Source: Alphaproteobacteria bacterium (GTDB taxonomy: Bacteria; Pseudomonadota; Alphaproteobacteria; RS24). From it: DNA of 10,579 nt. The position numbers and the translations under genes were made by a program. Under the pieces are notes generated by a model that did not search any database, was not told the origin of the DNA, and saw only the letters and a list, made by a program, of their open reading frames with translations. The stretch covers positions 1-10,579 of the forward strand of contig JAPPQG010000065.1 of NCBI GenBank assembly GCA_028816945.1, written 5' to 3'. Shown piece after piece: positions 1 through 6,662 of the stretch; positions within the stretch are counted from its first letter, which is position 1; each line of letters starts with the position of its first letter.

Positions 1-1121
1 GCGATATTGACTTTTTGAATATCAATCGCTCCGCCAGCAATGCCCCACCCCCATGCATCACGCATGCGCCGCTCTATGCCAAATTCTTTTGAATAACCAT
101 AAGCACCCATAAGTTGTATCGCCGCACCCGTCACATCACGGGCAATTTCATTGGCAAAACATTTCGCCACAGATGAATCAAGCATGCTCGGCAAGCCTTG
201 TTCGGCATTATGGGCGGCGCGGTGGATAAGCAGGCGGGCGGCTTCTATTTTCATTTTCATTTCAGCAAGCCTTAACTGCACGGCTTGGAATTCAATAATT
301 GGCTTGCCGAATTGCTTTCGCTCTTGCACATAATTAGCAACAATATCCAATGCGCCCGAGGCCTGCCCCAAAGCCATAGTCGCATTGCCGCAACGTTCAA
401 GGTCAAACGCTTCCATAAGTTTTTTGAATCCGCCGGCAGGCATAATGATATTTTCCTCCCCTATTTCAGCATTATCAAAGAAAATATCGCAAGACGGCAC
501 ACCTCGAAAACCCATTAAATTTTCTTGCGCGCCAAAAGATAGACCAGAGGTGTCTTTTTCAACAAAAACCGCGCCAATACCCTTTGCGCCTGCTTGTTCG
601 GACATACGGCAATAGACTAAATAGCCATCGGCATGGCCACCGCCCGAACACCAACGTTTTATGCCATTCAAAATGACTTTGCCATTTTTCACCTGCGCTT
701 TGGTTTGCAAATCGGTTAAGGCTGACCCCGCATTGGGTTCAGACATAGCAATCGCAACCACCATTTCGCCTTTGCAAATGGCGGGCAAAACATGTTTTTT
801 AATCGATTCAGAGCCAAAATGTTCAATCGCCTTGACTGGCCCAACGCAAGACTCAAATACAGGGAAAGCCACAGCAGAGGATATTTTGGCAAACTCCTCT
901 AAAATCAGCAAAGCCTCTAAATTGCCAAGCCCCAAACCGCCATAGGCGGTCGGTATATTAACCCCTAAAAACCCCATTTGCGCATATTGTTTGAGTAATG
1001 CGGGCGGTGGCGGGGTGGCGTCTGTCTCGCATGTTTCAGCAATCGCGGGCAATTCGGCTTGGGCGAATGTGCGCGCTGCTTCTTGGAAGGCAAGCTGGTC
1101 TGCTGTAAAATTAAAATCCAT
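1..1121 (-). CDS. acyl-CoA dehydrogenase family protein (C-terminal end cut by window edge)
   Basis: This is an FAD-dependent acyl-CoA dehydrogenase, which would oxidise an acyl-CoA to the 2,3-enoyl-CoA and pass electrons to electron-transfer flavoprotein in the cytoplasm. About 373 codons are present, starting MDFNFTADQLAFQEAARTFA; the family is usually 380-400 residues, so only a short tail is missing. The flavin/substrate signature SEPNAGSALTDL lies near residues 127-138 and the beta-domain motif RWCSGGG near 156. The C-terminal region IERRMRDAWGWGIAGGAIDIQ has Gly where MCAD-type enzymes carry the catalytic Glu of YEGT. Instead Glu242 in FDLER sits where isovaleryl-CoA and long-chain dehydrogenases keep their base, so the enzyme is probably active with a relocated base (alignment by eye). 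The ATG is preceded by AGGA at a suitable distance. The gene begins 16 nt after the CoA transferase stop, so the two are probably co-transcribed. The substrate is unknown; a branched, aryl-substituted or dicarboxylic acyl-CoA is possible. Confidence 0.93.
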   Translation of the reverse strand, partial: MDFNFTADQLAFQEAARTFAQAELPAIAETCETDATPPPPALLKQYAQMGFLGVNIPTAYGGLGLGNLEALLILEEFAKISSAVAFPVFESCVGPVKAIEHFGSESIKKHVLPAICKGEMVVAIAMSEPNAGSALTDLQTKAQVKNGKVILNGIKRWCSGGGHADGYLVYCRMSEQAGAKGIGAVFVEKDTSGLSFGAQENLMGFRGVPSCDIFFDNAEIGEENIIMPAGGFKKLMEAFDLERCGNATMALGQASGALDIVANYVQERKQFGKPIIEFQAVQLRLAEMKMKIEAARLLIHRAAHNAEQGLPSMLDSSVAKCFANEIARDVTGAAIQLMGAYGYSKEFGIERRMRDAWGWGIAGGAIDIQKVNI

Positions 1122-1137
1122 TTTTCATCCTGTCTTA

Positions 1138-2337
1138 TTAAATGACATTTTCTTGGCGCAAGGCGTCAATCATCTCATCACTATAACCTAATTCGCGCAA
1201 TATCTCATTATTATGTTCGCCAATCAAAGGCGGGCGACCTGTCATATGGGCGTCCATAGCAGAAAAACGCATGGGCATATCAGCAACTGGTATTGGCTGG
1301 TCGAGTTCGGGAAATTGGATAGAGCGGAAAAATGACATAGCGTGCGCTTGTGGATTATCTAATGCTTGTTGTAAATCCAAAATGGGCGCCGACGGCAAAC
1401 CCGCTTCTTCTAATAAAGCAAGGGCTTGTTTTGACGATTTATCCGCACACCATGCCTGCATAATGCCGCATAATATATCGCGCGCATCACCGCGCTTTTG
1501 GTCGTCACAATAAGCCTCTTCATCAGCAAGTTCAGCGCGCCCGACCAATTTTGCCCAACGGCGAAATAAATTATGGCCGACAATATGCACTAAAATATGC
1601 CCGTCTTTTGTTTTGAAAATGTCAGAGGGCGCAGATGTTTGCACCCGATTGCCTGTGCCAATGCGCGCTTTTTGCGTGACAGCCTGTTCGGTCAAATGGG
1701 CGGTCATAATTGATAGGGCGGTGCCAAGCAGGCTGGTTTCAACATGCTGTCCTTTGCCGCTATGTTGGCGGTGCATTAAAGCCGCCAAAGTGGCAAAGGC
1801 TGAAAGGGTGGCGGTGCTGAAATCCACATAAGGGGCGGCGGCTTTGGCGGGCTGTTCGGGCGTGCCTGTTAGATAGGTCGCCCCCGATAAAGCCTGCCCT
1901 AACCCATCAAATCCGCCTTTATGACTGTCTGGCCCGGTTGTGCCGAATCCTGTTTGCGTGACTAAAATGCAAGATGGGTGGCGTTGCGATAGGCTCGGCC
2001 AATCAAGTCCTAATTTGGCAAGTGCTTTGGGCGGTAGATTAGCAATAATAATATCGGCTGATTGTGTGAGCCTGTGTAGAACCTCCCGCCCTTTTGTTTG
2101 CGACAAGTCAAGCGTGAGGGATTTTTTCCCGCTTGCGGTCTGCATAAACAGCCCGCCTTCGCCGGGGCTTCCATCCGCATGGTGAAAGAGCGGGGAAATA
2201 AACCTATCTTCGCCGCCTTGCGGGCGTTCGACACGGATAATTTCGGCCCCTAAACCGCCTAATAAGGTGGCGCAATAGGGGCCGGCAACATAGCGCCCCA
2301 TATCAATTATGCGTATATTTTCAAGTATTTGCCCCAT
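1138..2337 (-). CDS. CaiB/BaiF family (family III) CoA transferase
   Basis: This 399-residue protein matches the family III CoA transferases (formyl-CoA transferase, CaiB, BbsE/BbsF) in length and layout. These move CoA from a donor thioester to a carboxylic acid without a ping-pong mechanism. The N-terminus contains LENIRIIDMGRYVAGPYCA and the CoA-binding GLGAEIIRVERPQGGEDRF (about residues 28-46). The middle has TGFGTTGPDSHKGGFD followed by QALSGATYLTG. The likely catalytic Asp is Asp172 in APYVDFSTATL, which forms a mixed anhydride in this family. The C-terminal part has the usual GRPPLIGEHNNEIL ending. No good Shine-Dalgarno precedes the ATG; the start is chosen because the conserved N-terminus begins within a few residues. 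It is the first gene of a minus-strand pair with the acyl-CoA dehydrogenase, divergent from the Rieske operon. It probably activates the pathway substrate. Family assignment is firm; acceptor and donor are unknown. Confidence 0.94.
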   Translation of the reverse strand: MGQILENIRIIDMGRYVAGPYCATLLGGLGAEIIRVERPQGGEDRFISPLFHHADGSPGEGGLFMQTASGKKSLTLDLSQTKGREVLHRLTQSADIIIANLPPKALAKLGLDWPSLSQRHPSCILVTQTGFGTTGPDSHKGGFDGLGQALSGATYLTGTPEQPAKAAAPYVDFSTATLSAFATLAALMHRQHSGKGQHVETSLLGTALSIMTAHLTEQAVTQKARIGTGNRVQTSAPSDIFKTKDGHILVHIVGHNLFRRWAKLVGRAELADEEAYCDDQKRGDARDILCGIMQAWCADKSSKQALALLEEAGLPSAPILDLQQALDNPQAHAMSFFRSIQFPELDQPIPVADMPMRFSAMDAHMTGRPPLIGEHNNEILRELGYSDEMIDALRQENVI

Positions 2338-2370
2338 TATTCTAGCCGTCTATCTCTATTGTGAAAATCT

Positions 2371-2418
2371 CCTATTTGTGCTAGGCTTTGAACTTGTTAT
2401 AAATAGCACTAGAATAGG
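2371..2418. promoter_or_regulatory. imperfect inverted repeat spanning a candidate promoter (operator candidate)
   Basis: The left arm at 2371-2383 contains CCTATT and GTGCTA. The right arm at 2404-2418 contains TAGCAC and AATAGG, the exact reverse complements in reverse order. The two half-motifs are separated by one base on the left and three on the right, so symmetry is good but imperfect. The interval between the arms holds TTGAAC, and TAGAAT lies 16 bp further on inside the right arm. This fits an operator for a dimeric regulator controlling the divergent units. No regulator gene is in the window. The symmetry is seen in the sequence; the function is inferred. Confidence 0.4.
2388..2415 (+). 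promoter_or_regulatory. candidate sigma70-type promoter for the Rieske operon
   Basis: A -35-like TTGAAC at 2388-2393 and a -10-like TAGAAT at 2410-2415 are separated by 16 bp, close to the optimum, and face the plus-strand operon. Transcription would start near 2421, giving a leader of about 160 nt that contains all of the tandem repeats described separately. The -10 box overlaps the right arm of the inverted repeat. Other AT-rich matches (TATAATA near 2524-2530) exist in the leader, so the assignment is tentative. Confidence 0.33.
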
Positions 2419-2477
2419 TGTTTGGCAAATATAAGCAGTGTTTGGCAAATAAATGAGGGGTTGGCAAATATAAGGGA
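2418..2477 (+). repeat. three tandem copies of a 20-bp unit with core TTGGCAAAT
   Basis: The first unit at 2418-2437 is GTGTTTGGCAAATATAAGCA. The second at 2438-2457 shares its first 13 bases, and the third at 2458-2477 is a diverged copy beginning GGGTTGGCAAATATAAGG. The core TTGGCAAAT begins at 2422, 2442 and 2461. In the first two copies TTTGGCAAA is a near-palindrome around its central base. The spacing of 19-20 bp is about two helical turns, so the cores lie on one face of the DNA. They could be repeated protein sites or simply a minisatellite. Confidence 0.7.
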
Positions 2478-2500
2478 TAATCAAAGGGACAGATAGAGCG

Positions 2501-2579
2501 AATAATAGAGATTAAATAAGGGGTATAATAATAGGGATTAAATAAGGGTTATAATAAGGGTTACAATAATAGGGCTTAC
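2501..2579 (+). repeat. 26-bp tandem repeat plus partial copies upstream of the Rieske start
   Basis: Two adjacent 26-bp units (2501-2526 and 2527-2552) match at 24 of 26 positions. Both start AATAATAG and continue with ATTAAATAAGGG. They are followed by two shortened relatives at 2553-2564 (AATAAGGGTTAC) and 2565-2579 (AATAATAGGGCTTAC). The last copy supplies AGGG at 2571-2574, six bases before the ATG at 2581 and the likely ribosome binding site of the Rieske gene. The earlier copies therefore repeat the same purine motif upstream. Confidence 0.75.
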
Positions 2580-2580
2580 A

Positions 2581-3816
2581 ATGGATATTATGACAGTTAA
2601 AAAAATCAAAGAGGCGATGGCCTATGAGAAAGCCCGCAATGGGCCGCCCGAAGGCTTTCCGCAACTGCCCCCTATTCCTAGCAAACGCTATGTGGATGAG
2701 GCGTTTAACCGCCTTGAGCTCGACCTTATGTGGAAAAAAACATGGGTCTATGCGTGCCATATGGACGAATTGCCAGAAAAAAATAGTTATATTTTATGGA
2801 AAAAACTGCACTCCCCGATTCTTATCATTCGCGGCAAGGATGATAAAGTGCGCGCCTTTTATAATACATGCCGTCATCGGGGCGGCCCATTAGTGCGTGA
2901 GGAGAGCGGACGCAAAAATCTATTTGTCTGTGGCTATCATGGGTGGAGTTATGATTATGAGGGCAAGCTAGTCGCCATACGTGACCCGCGCGACTTCCCC
3001 GAATTTGATAAATCCTGTCTTGGCTTAATCCCAATCGCCTGTGAAAAGTTTGGTAATTGGGTTTTTATAAATTGCGATGCCGAAGCGCAACCCTTAATGA
3101 CATATCTTGGCCCAGCAGGTGAAGAAATGAAAGAATTTCAGCCTGAAAATATTCGCCTTGCGCATAAAGCTGAATATCATGTGAATTGCAATGTTAAAGT
3201 GTTGCTCGATGCGTTTTTAGAGACTTACCATTTGCAATCCATTCACCAAGAAACAGTCGACCGCTTTTTAGATCATCTTGGCACAACGATTGAATTATGG
3301 CCGCACGGCCACTCCCGCATGGTCACACCTAATCGGCGACCTGAATGGAAAGACCCCGGCACACGCGACTTGCCCGAAATGGATACAGTCGGCGAAATTG
3401 CCCGCGATAATAATGTCTCTTATAATATTTATCCCAACATTGTCTGCCCGCCCTCTCCAACAGGTCTGCCCTTTATTTTGTTTTGGCCGAAAACAATTAA
3501 CACCATGCGCCTTGAATGTGTTTGGTTTTCGCCCGATTGGGGCGATGGCCCATTGCCTGATATTTGGAAAACACGGGTTGCCAATTTTGACCGCATTATT
3601 GGCGAGGATACGCAATTTGCGCCACAAATCCAAGAATCGGTTGAATCTGACGGCTTTAAGGGCATTCCCCTATCCTATCAAGAGCGCCGCATTTACCATT
3701 GGAACGAGACACTCGACCAATATATTGGCAAAGCGCAACTCCCCGACGGCACGGCGGTTAAGCCAATGTTGGAAAAATATATTGAAACCCCCACCGCACA
3801 AAATGCCGCAGAGTAA
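2581..3816 (+). CDS. Rieske non-heme iron oxygenase, alpha subunit
   Basis: This 411-residue protein is the terminal oxygenase component of a ring-hydroxylating-type Rieske oxygenase, using O2 and electrons from a separate reductase/ferredoxin to hydroxylate or demethylate a substrate in the cytoplasm. The Rieske 2Fe-2S ligands are Cys97 and His99 (TCRHRGGPL) and Cys117 and His120 (CGYHGW), spaced C-x-H-x17-C-x2-H. The catalytic domain has LLDAFLETYHLQSIH, giving His217 and His222 as iron ligands, with Asp210 in the bridging-acid position. Asp343 in IGEDTQF is the probable third ligand. No beta subunit, ferredoxin or reductase is encoded nearby, so an alpha-only oligomer as in KshA- or CntA-type enzymes is plausible, with electron donors elsewhere. 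The ATG at 2581 follows AGGG at six bases; an in-frame ATG at 2590 is a less likely alternative. It is the first gene of the plus-strand run. Its stop codon lies inside a tandem repeat. Substrate not determinable. Confidence 0.94.
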   Translation: MDIMTVKKIKEAMAYEKARNGPPEGFPQLPPIPSKRYVDEAFNRLELDLMWKKTWVYACHMDELPEKNSYILWKKLHSPILIIRGKDDKVRAFYNTCRHRGGPLVREESGRKNLFVCGYHGWSYDYEGKLVAIRDPRDFPEFDKSCLGLIPIACEKFGNWVFINCDAEAQPLMTYLGPAGEEMKEFQPENIRLAHKAEYHVNCNVKVLLDAFLETYHLQSIHQETVDRFLDHLGTTIELWPHGHSRMVTPNRRPEWKDPGTRDLPEMDTVGEIARDNNVSYNIYPNIVCPPSPTGLPFILFWPKTINTMRLECVWFSPDWGDGPLPDIWKTRVANFDRIIGEDTQFAPQIQESVESDGFKGIPLSYQERRIYHWNETLDQYIGKAQLPDGTAVKPMLEKYIETPTAQNAAE

Positions 3817-3856
3817 TGGAATTATGAGTAATGGAATTATGAGTAATTGGAATTAT
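3811..3856 (+). repeat. 15-bp tandem repeat spanning the Rieske stop codon
   Basis: GAGTAATGGAATTAT occurs perfectly at 3811-3825 and 3826-3840. A third copy at 3841-3856 carries one extra T. The first copy contains the TAA that ends the Rieske gene. The repeats fill almost the whole spacer up to the next start at 3862. They generate overlapping stop/start combinations (TAATG) but no strong Shine-Dalgarno. Confidence 0.85.
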
Positions 3857-3862
3857 GATTGA
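3824..3862 (+). other. 12-codon mini-ORF whose stop overlaps the next start (possible coupling)
   Basis: ATG at 3824 opens a short frame encoding MSNGIMSNWNYD, built from the tandem repeat. Its TGA at 3860-3862 overlaps the ATG at 3862 as TGATG. The downstream gene has no convincing Shine-Dalgarno of its own, so reinitiation by ribosomes ending here, or at the Rieske stop, is a possible way of translating it. The overlap is visible; that the peptide is translated is speculation. Confidence 0.25.
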
Positions 3863-5397
3863 TGGCCGATTTTGGTATTCTCGGATTTGGTGCCTATCTT
3901 CCCCAAAAACGCATAAGTCGCAAATCTATATTTGATGCGATTGGCTGGATAAATGCCTCCCTAAAACCATTTGCCAAAGGCGCGCGGGCTTATGCAAATT
4001 GGGATGAAGACCCTATCACTATGGGTGTTGCCGCCGCGCAAGCCTGCCTAGCCCATGCACCGCAAGAAGTGGAGGCGCAAACTTTATGTTTTGCTTCTAC
4101 CACTGCCCCCTTTTTAGACCGCCAAAATGCCGGCATAATCGCCGCCGCATTGGATTTACCCAAACAAACTCATTGCTATGATTTTAGCGGCTCACAACGC
4201 GCCGCCCTTTCAGCATTGATTGTCGCAAGCCAAAACCCTAAAACACGACTCCTATTGACAGCGGCCGAACAAACGCCCATTCGCGCCGCTAGCACAATGG
4301 AAATTTTATGTGGTGATGCGGCCGCTGCTTTGCTTATTGGGGAAGGCAAACCGCTTGCCAAATTGCATGGCACAAAAACAATTTATGCCGATTTTGTCGA
4401 TCATTATCGAACAGCAAATGCAAAAACCGATTATGTTTTAGAGGAGCGATGGTACCGTGATGAAGGGTTGGTGAAATTTGCACCACAAGCCATTTTGCCC
4501 CTTTTAGAAGAGGCAGGCATTGAGGCGGCGCAAATCGCGCATTTTATCGCCCCCGTAGCCAACCCCGCTTTGGCACGCCATATTGCCGCGGCCGTTAATA
4601 TTAAGCCAACAGCACTTGCCGATAGTCTATTTGACACATGCGGTTATGCGGGGGCCGCGCATGCCCTGTTAATGCTCGTTCAGGTGTTAGAAAAGGCAAA
4701 AGCAGGGGATTGGATTTTAGCAACCGCATTCGGGCAAGGCTGTGAAGCCATTTTATTACAGGCAACAGATGCTATTACCGATATTGCAAAGCACAAAACA
4801 GAAAAACAGGGGGCAATAACCCATACACTGCAAGACCAGCTCGCACAGGGCATAATTGAGAATAATTATACTAAATTTCTAGCCGCATCAGGCCGCCTTG
4901 ATATTGATTGGGGCATGCGGGCTGAACGCGATAATCGCACAGCACAAAGTGTCGCCTATGCTAAAAGCCGCGCACTTTATGGCTTTATCGGGGGGATTTG
5001 TAGCGCATGCCAAACGCCACAATTCCCTAAATCGCATTATTGTGTCAATCCCGAATGCGGGGCATTAGACACGCAGACAGATTATTCTTTTGCGCGGCGA
5101 TTGGCGCGGGTCAAATCATTTACCGAAGATTGGCTTGCCTTTACCCGTGATCCGCCTTTAATTTATGGTAATTTGTCTTTTGAAGGAGGCGGTAATATAT
5201 TTATGGAAATGACAGGTTGCGAAACAGGCGAGATTGCGATAGGGGATTTAGTCGCTATGCAATTTAGAATTAAAGATATTGACACAGTGCGAGATTTCAA
5301 ACGCTATTTTTGGAAAGCCGTGCCTGTTAGAATAGGCAAAGTGGAAAAAGAGACGGGAAAAGAACGCACAAAAAGCAAAGGAGGCGGACATGGCTGA
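3862..5397 (+). CDS. KASIII/HMG-CoA synthase-like protein fused to a DUF35 zinc-ribbon OB-fold domain
   Basis: The protein has 511 residues from ATG 3862; a TTG at 3859 would add one residue. Residues 1-310 resemble the HMG-CoA synthase/KASIII thiolase fold: an N-terminal GILGFGAYLPQKRI, GDAAAALLIG near 151-160, CGYAGAAHALL near 260-270 and ATAFGQGCEAILL near 287-299. Residues about 370-500 form a DUF35 module with a zinc ribbon of Cys380, Cys383, Cys394 and Cys399, followed by an OB-like beta region. By eye the superfamily catalytic residues are absent: the Cys position reads Gly110 in DFSGSQRAA, the His position reads FIAPVA (228-233), and the Glu position falls in ASTTAPF (78-84). It is therefore probably non-catalytic, serving as partner or acyl-CoA-binding subunit of the overlapping thiolase. 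DUF35 proteins pair with thiolases in archaeal HMG-CoA synthase complexes, BbsAB and steroid Ltp2-ChsH2. The C-terminus is lysine/glycine-rich. A genuine HMG-CoA synthase is the less likely alternative. Confidence 0.85.
   Translation: MADFGILGFGAYLPQKRISRKSIFDAIGWINASLKPFAKGARAYANWDEDPITMGVAAAQACLAHAPQEVEAQTLCFASTTAPFLDRQNAGIIAAALDLPKQTHCYDFSGSQRAALSALIVASQNPKTRLLLTAAEQTPIRAASTMEILCGDAAAALLIGEGKPLAKLHGTKTIYADFVDHYRTANAKTDYVLEERWYRDEGLVKFAPQAILPLLEEAGIEAAQIAHFIAPVANPALARHIAAAVNIKPTALADSLFDTCGYAGAAHALLMLVQVLEKAKAGDWILATAFGQGCEAILLQATDAITDIAKHKTEKQGAITHTLQDQLAQGIIENNYTKFLAASGRLDIDWGMRAERDNRTAQSVAYAKSRALYGFIGGICSACQTPQFPKSHYCVNPECGALDTQTDYSFARRLARVKSFTEDWLAFTRDPPLIYGNLSFEGGGNIFMEMTGCETGEIAIGDLVAMQFRIKDIDTVRDFKRYFWKAVPVRIGKVEKETGKERTKSKGGGHG
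5378..5385 (+). promoter_or_regulatory. strong Shine-Dalgarno for the thiolase
   Basis: AAAGGAGG lies inside the end of the DUF35-fusion gene, four bases before the ATG at 5390. It is the best ribosome binding site in the window and contrasts with the weak site of the preceding gene. With the 8-nt overlap it supports tightly coupled, possibly higher, synthesis of the thiolase. Confidence 0.7.
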
Positions 5398-6589
5398 CGG
5401 CATATGCAATAAGGTTGCGATTATTGGCATGGGCTGCTCGAAATTCGGGGAGCGTTGGGATGCGCGGCCAGAAGATTTAATTATTGAGGCTTTTGAGGAA
5501 GCCTTGCAAGATGCGGCCATTGATAAAAAGCAAATTGAGGCGGCATGGTTTGGTGTTTTTTATGACGAACAAAATACGGGCAAATCAGCCTATCCGCTAT
5601 CGCAATATTTGCGTTTGCCGAACATCCCTGTCACACGGGTTGAAAATTTATGCGCGACAGGAACCGAAGCTTTGCGCGGCGCGGCCTATGCCGTAGCCGC
5701 AGGGGCTTGCGATATAGCCCTTGCTATGGGGTGTGAGAAACTCAAAGATACAGGCTTTGGCGGTCTGCCTGAACGCACCAAAGGCACATTTGAAGACCTT
5801 TACCAGCCGAGCTTTACGCCCCCCGGCGCTTTCGCACAATTAGGCGCCGCCTATGCCGCAAAACACGCGATTGCTATGGATGACTTAAAGCGCGCCATGG
5901 CGCATGTATCTTGGAAAAGCCACCAAAATGGCGCGCTAAATGAGAAAGCGCATTTGCAGAAAAAACTCAGCATGGAACAAATATTAGAGGCACCTATGGT
6001 CGCCTATCCATTGGGTGTGTTTGATTGTTGCGGCGTATCGGACGGGGCAGCTTGTGCGATTGTCACACGCCCTGAAATTGCCAAAACATTATGCGATGGG
6101 CCTTTTGTGACCATTAAATCCATGCAGCTTGCCCTATCTAATGGCACAGAAATGGGGCATCAATCATGGGACGGGGCAAGCACAATCACAACCCGCAAAG
6201 CCGCCCAGCGCGCCTATAAAGAGGCAGGCATTAGCGACCCAAAGGCAGAGATTAGTTTAACAGAAGTGCATGATTGTTTTTCTATTACGGAACTTGTCTT
6301 AATGGAGGATTTATTTTTATCCGCAGAAGGCATGGCCTATAAAGATATTTTAGACGGCCGCTATGATGCAGACGGCTCTATGCCCTGCCAGATTGACGGC
6401 GGGCTAAAATGTTTCGGTCATCCCATTGGTGCTTCGGGCTTGCGTATGACTTATGAAGTCTATTTGCAACTGCTAGGGCGGGCGGGGGCGCGCCAATTAC
6501 AATCGCCCACATTGGGCATGACGCATAATTTAGGCGGCATTCCCAATCGCAATGTAGCCGCTATTTCAATTTTCGGCTTAAATGAATAG
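5390..6589 (+). CDS. SCP2/lipid-transfer-type thiolase (acetyl-CoA acyltransferase family)
   Basis: This 399-residue protein belongs to the SCP2-thiolase branch, which cleaves 3-oxoacyl-CoA with CoA or runs the reverse condensation. The nucleophile is Cys88 in VENLCATGTEAL. The HDCF motif (His294 and Cys296 in TEVHDCFSIT) replaces the NEAF motif of classical thiolases. The GHP motif is His344 in KCFGHPIGASG. The C-terminal GMTHNLGG lacks the CxG cysteine of classical thiolases, as expected when the HDCF cysteine serves as acid/base. The full catalytic set therefore seems present. The gene starts inside the DUF35-fusion gene, overlapping it by 8 nt with an excellent Shine-Dalgarno, so the products very likely form a complex. 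No C-terminal SCP2 sterol-carrier domain is attached. It probably carries out the final C-C bond cleavage of the pathway. An aldolase role like Ltp2 is less likely with the cysteines kept; a biosynthetic condensation cannot be excluded. Confidence 0.93.
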   Translation: MADGICNKVAIIGMGCSKFGERWDARPEDLIIEAFEEALQDAAIDKKQIEAAWFGVFYDEQNTGKSAYPLSQYLRLPNIPVTRVENLCATGTEALRGAAYAVAAGACDIALAMGCEKLKDTGFGGLPERTKGTFEDLYQPSFTPPGAFAQLGAAYAAKHAIAMDDLKRAMAHVSWKSHQNGALNEKAHLQKKLSMEQILEAPMVAYPLGVFDCCGVSDGAACAIVTRPEIAKTLCDGPFVTIKSMQLALSNGTEMGHQSWDGASTITTRKAAQRAYKEAGISDPKAEISLTEVHDCFSITELVLMEDLFLSAEGMAYKDILDGRYDADGSMPCQIDGGLKCFGHPIGASGLRMTYEVYLQLLGRAGARQLQSPTLGMTHNLGGIPNRNVAAISIFGLNE

Positions 6590-6638
6590 GCATATAATAA
6601 AGGCACATAATAGAGTGTATAATAGACGCGCATAATAA
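6588..6638 (+). repeat. four degenerate ~13-bp tandem units between thiolase and SDR genes
   Basis: The units are AGGCATATAATAA (6588-6600), AGGCACATAATAG (6601-6613), AGTGTATAATAG (6614-6625, 12 bp) and ACGCGCATAATAA (6626-6638). The first overlaps the thiolase stop codon. Each ends in ATAATA/ATAATAG, resembling a -10 box, so weak internal promoters are possible. The array is followed by the ribosome binding site AAAGGAG at 6646-6652. Confidence 0.65.
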
Positions 6639-6645
6639 AGACGCC

Positions 6646-6652
6646 AAAGGAG
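6646..6652 (+). promoter_or_regulatory. Shine-Dalgarno of the DECR/PECR-like SDR
   Basis: AAAGGAG ends ten bases before the ATG at 6663. It fixes this start and therefore the protein's unusually long N-terminal extension. Confidence 0.65.
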
Positions 6653-6662
6653 CAAATAAAAT

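Noticed and set aside
2418..2579. Possible CRISPR array in the leader
   Set aside because: The repeats are contiguous or diverged copies without unique spacers of constant length, and no cas genes are present.
2418..2579. Riboswitch or mobile-element terminal repeat in the leader
   Set aside because: No recognised aptamer core, no transposase and no target-site duplication were seen; simple tandem repetition explains the structure.
2512..2760. Small minus-strand frame running from the Rieske start through the leader
   Set aside because: Its C-terminus is low-complexity Asn/Pro/Tyr/Ile translated from the tandem repeat, and the rest is antisense to the Rieske gene.
3278..3862. 194-codon open frame overlapping the second half of the Rieske gene on the same strand
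   Set aside because: It lies in another frame of a clearly coding gene, its product has no recognisable domain, and it has no ribosome binding site. Its end is built from the spacer repeats.
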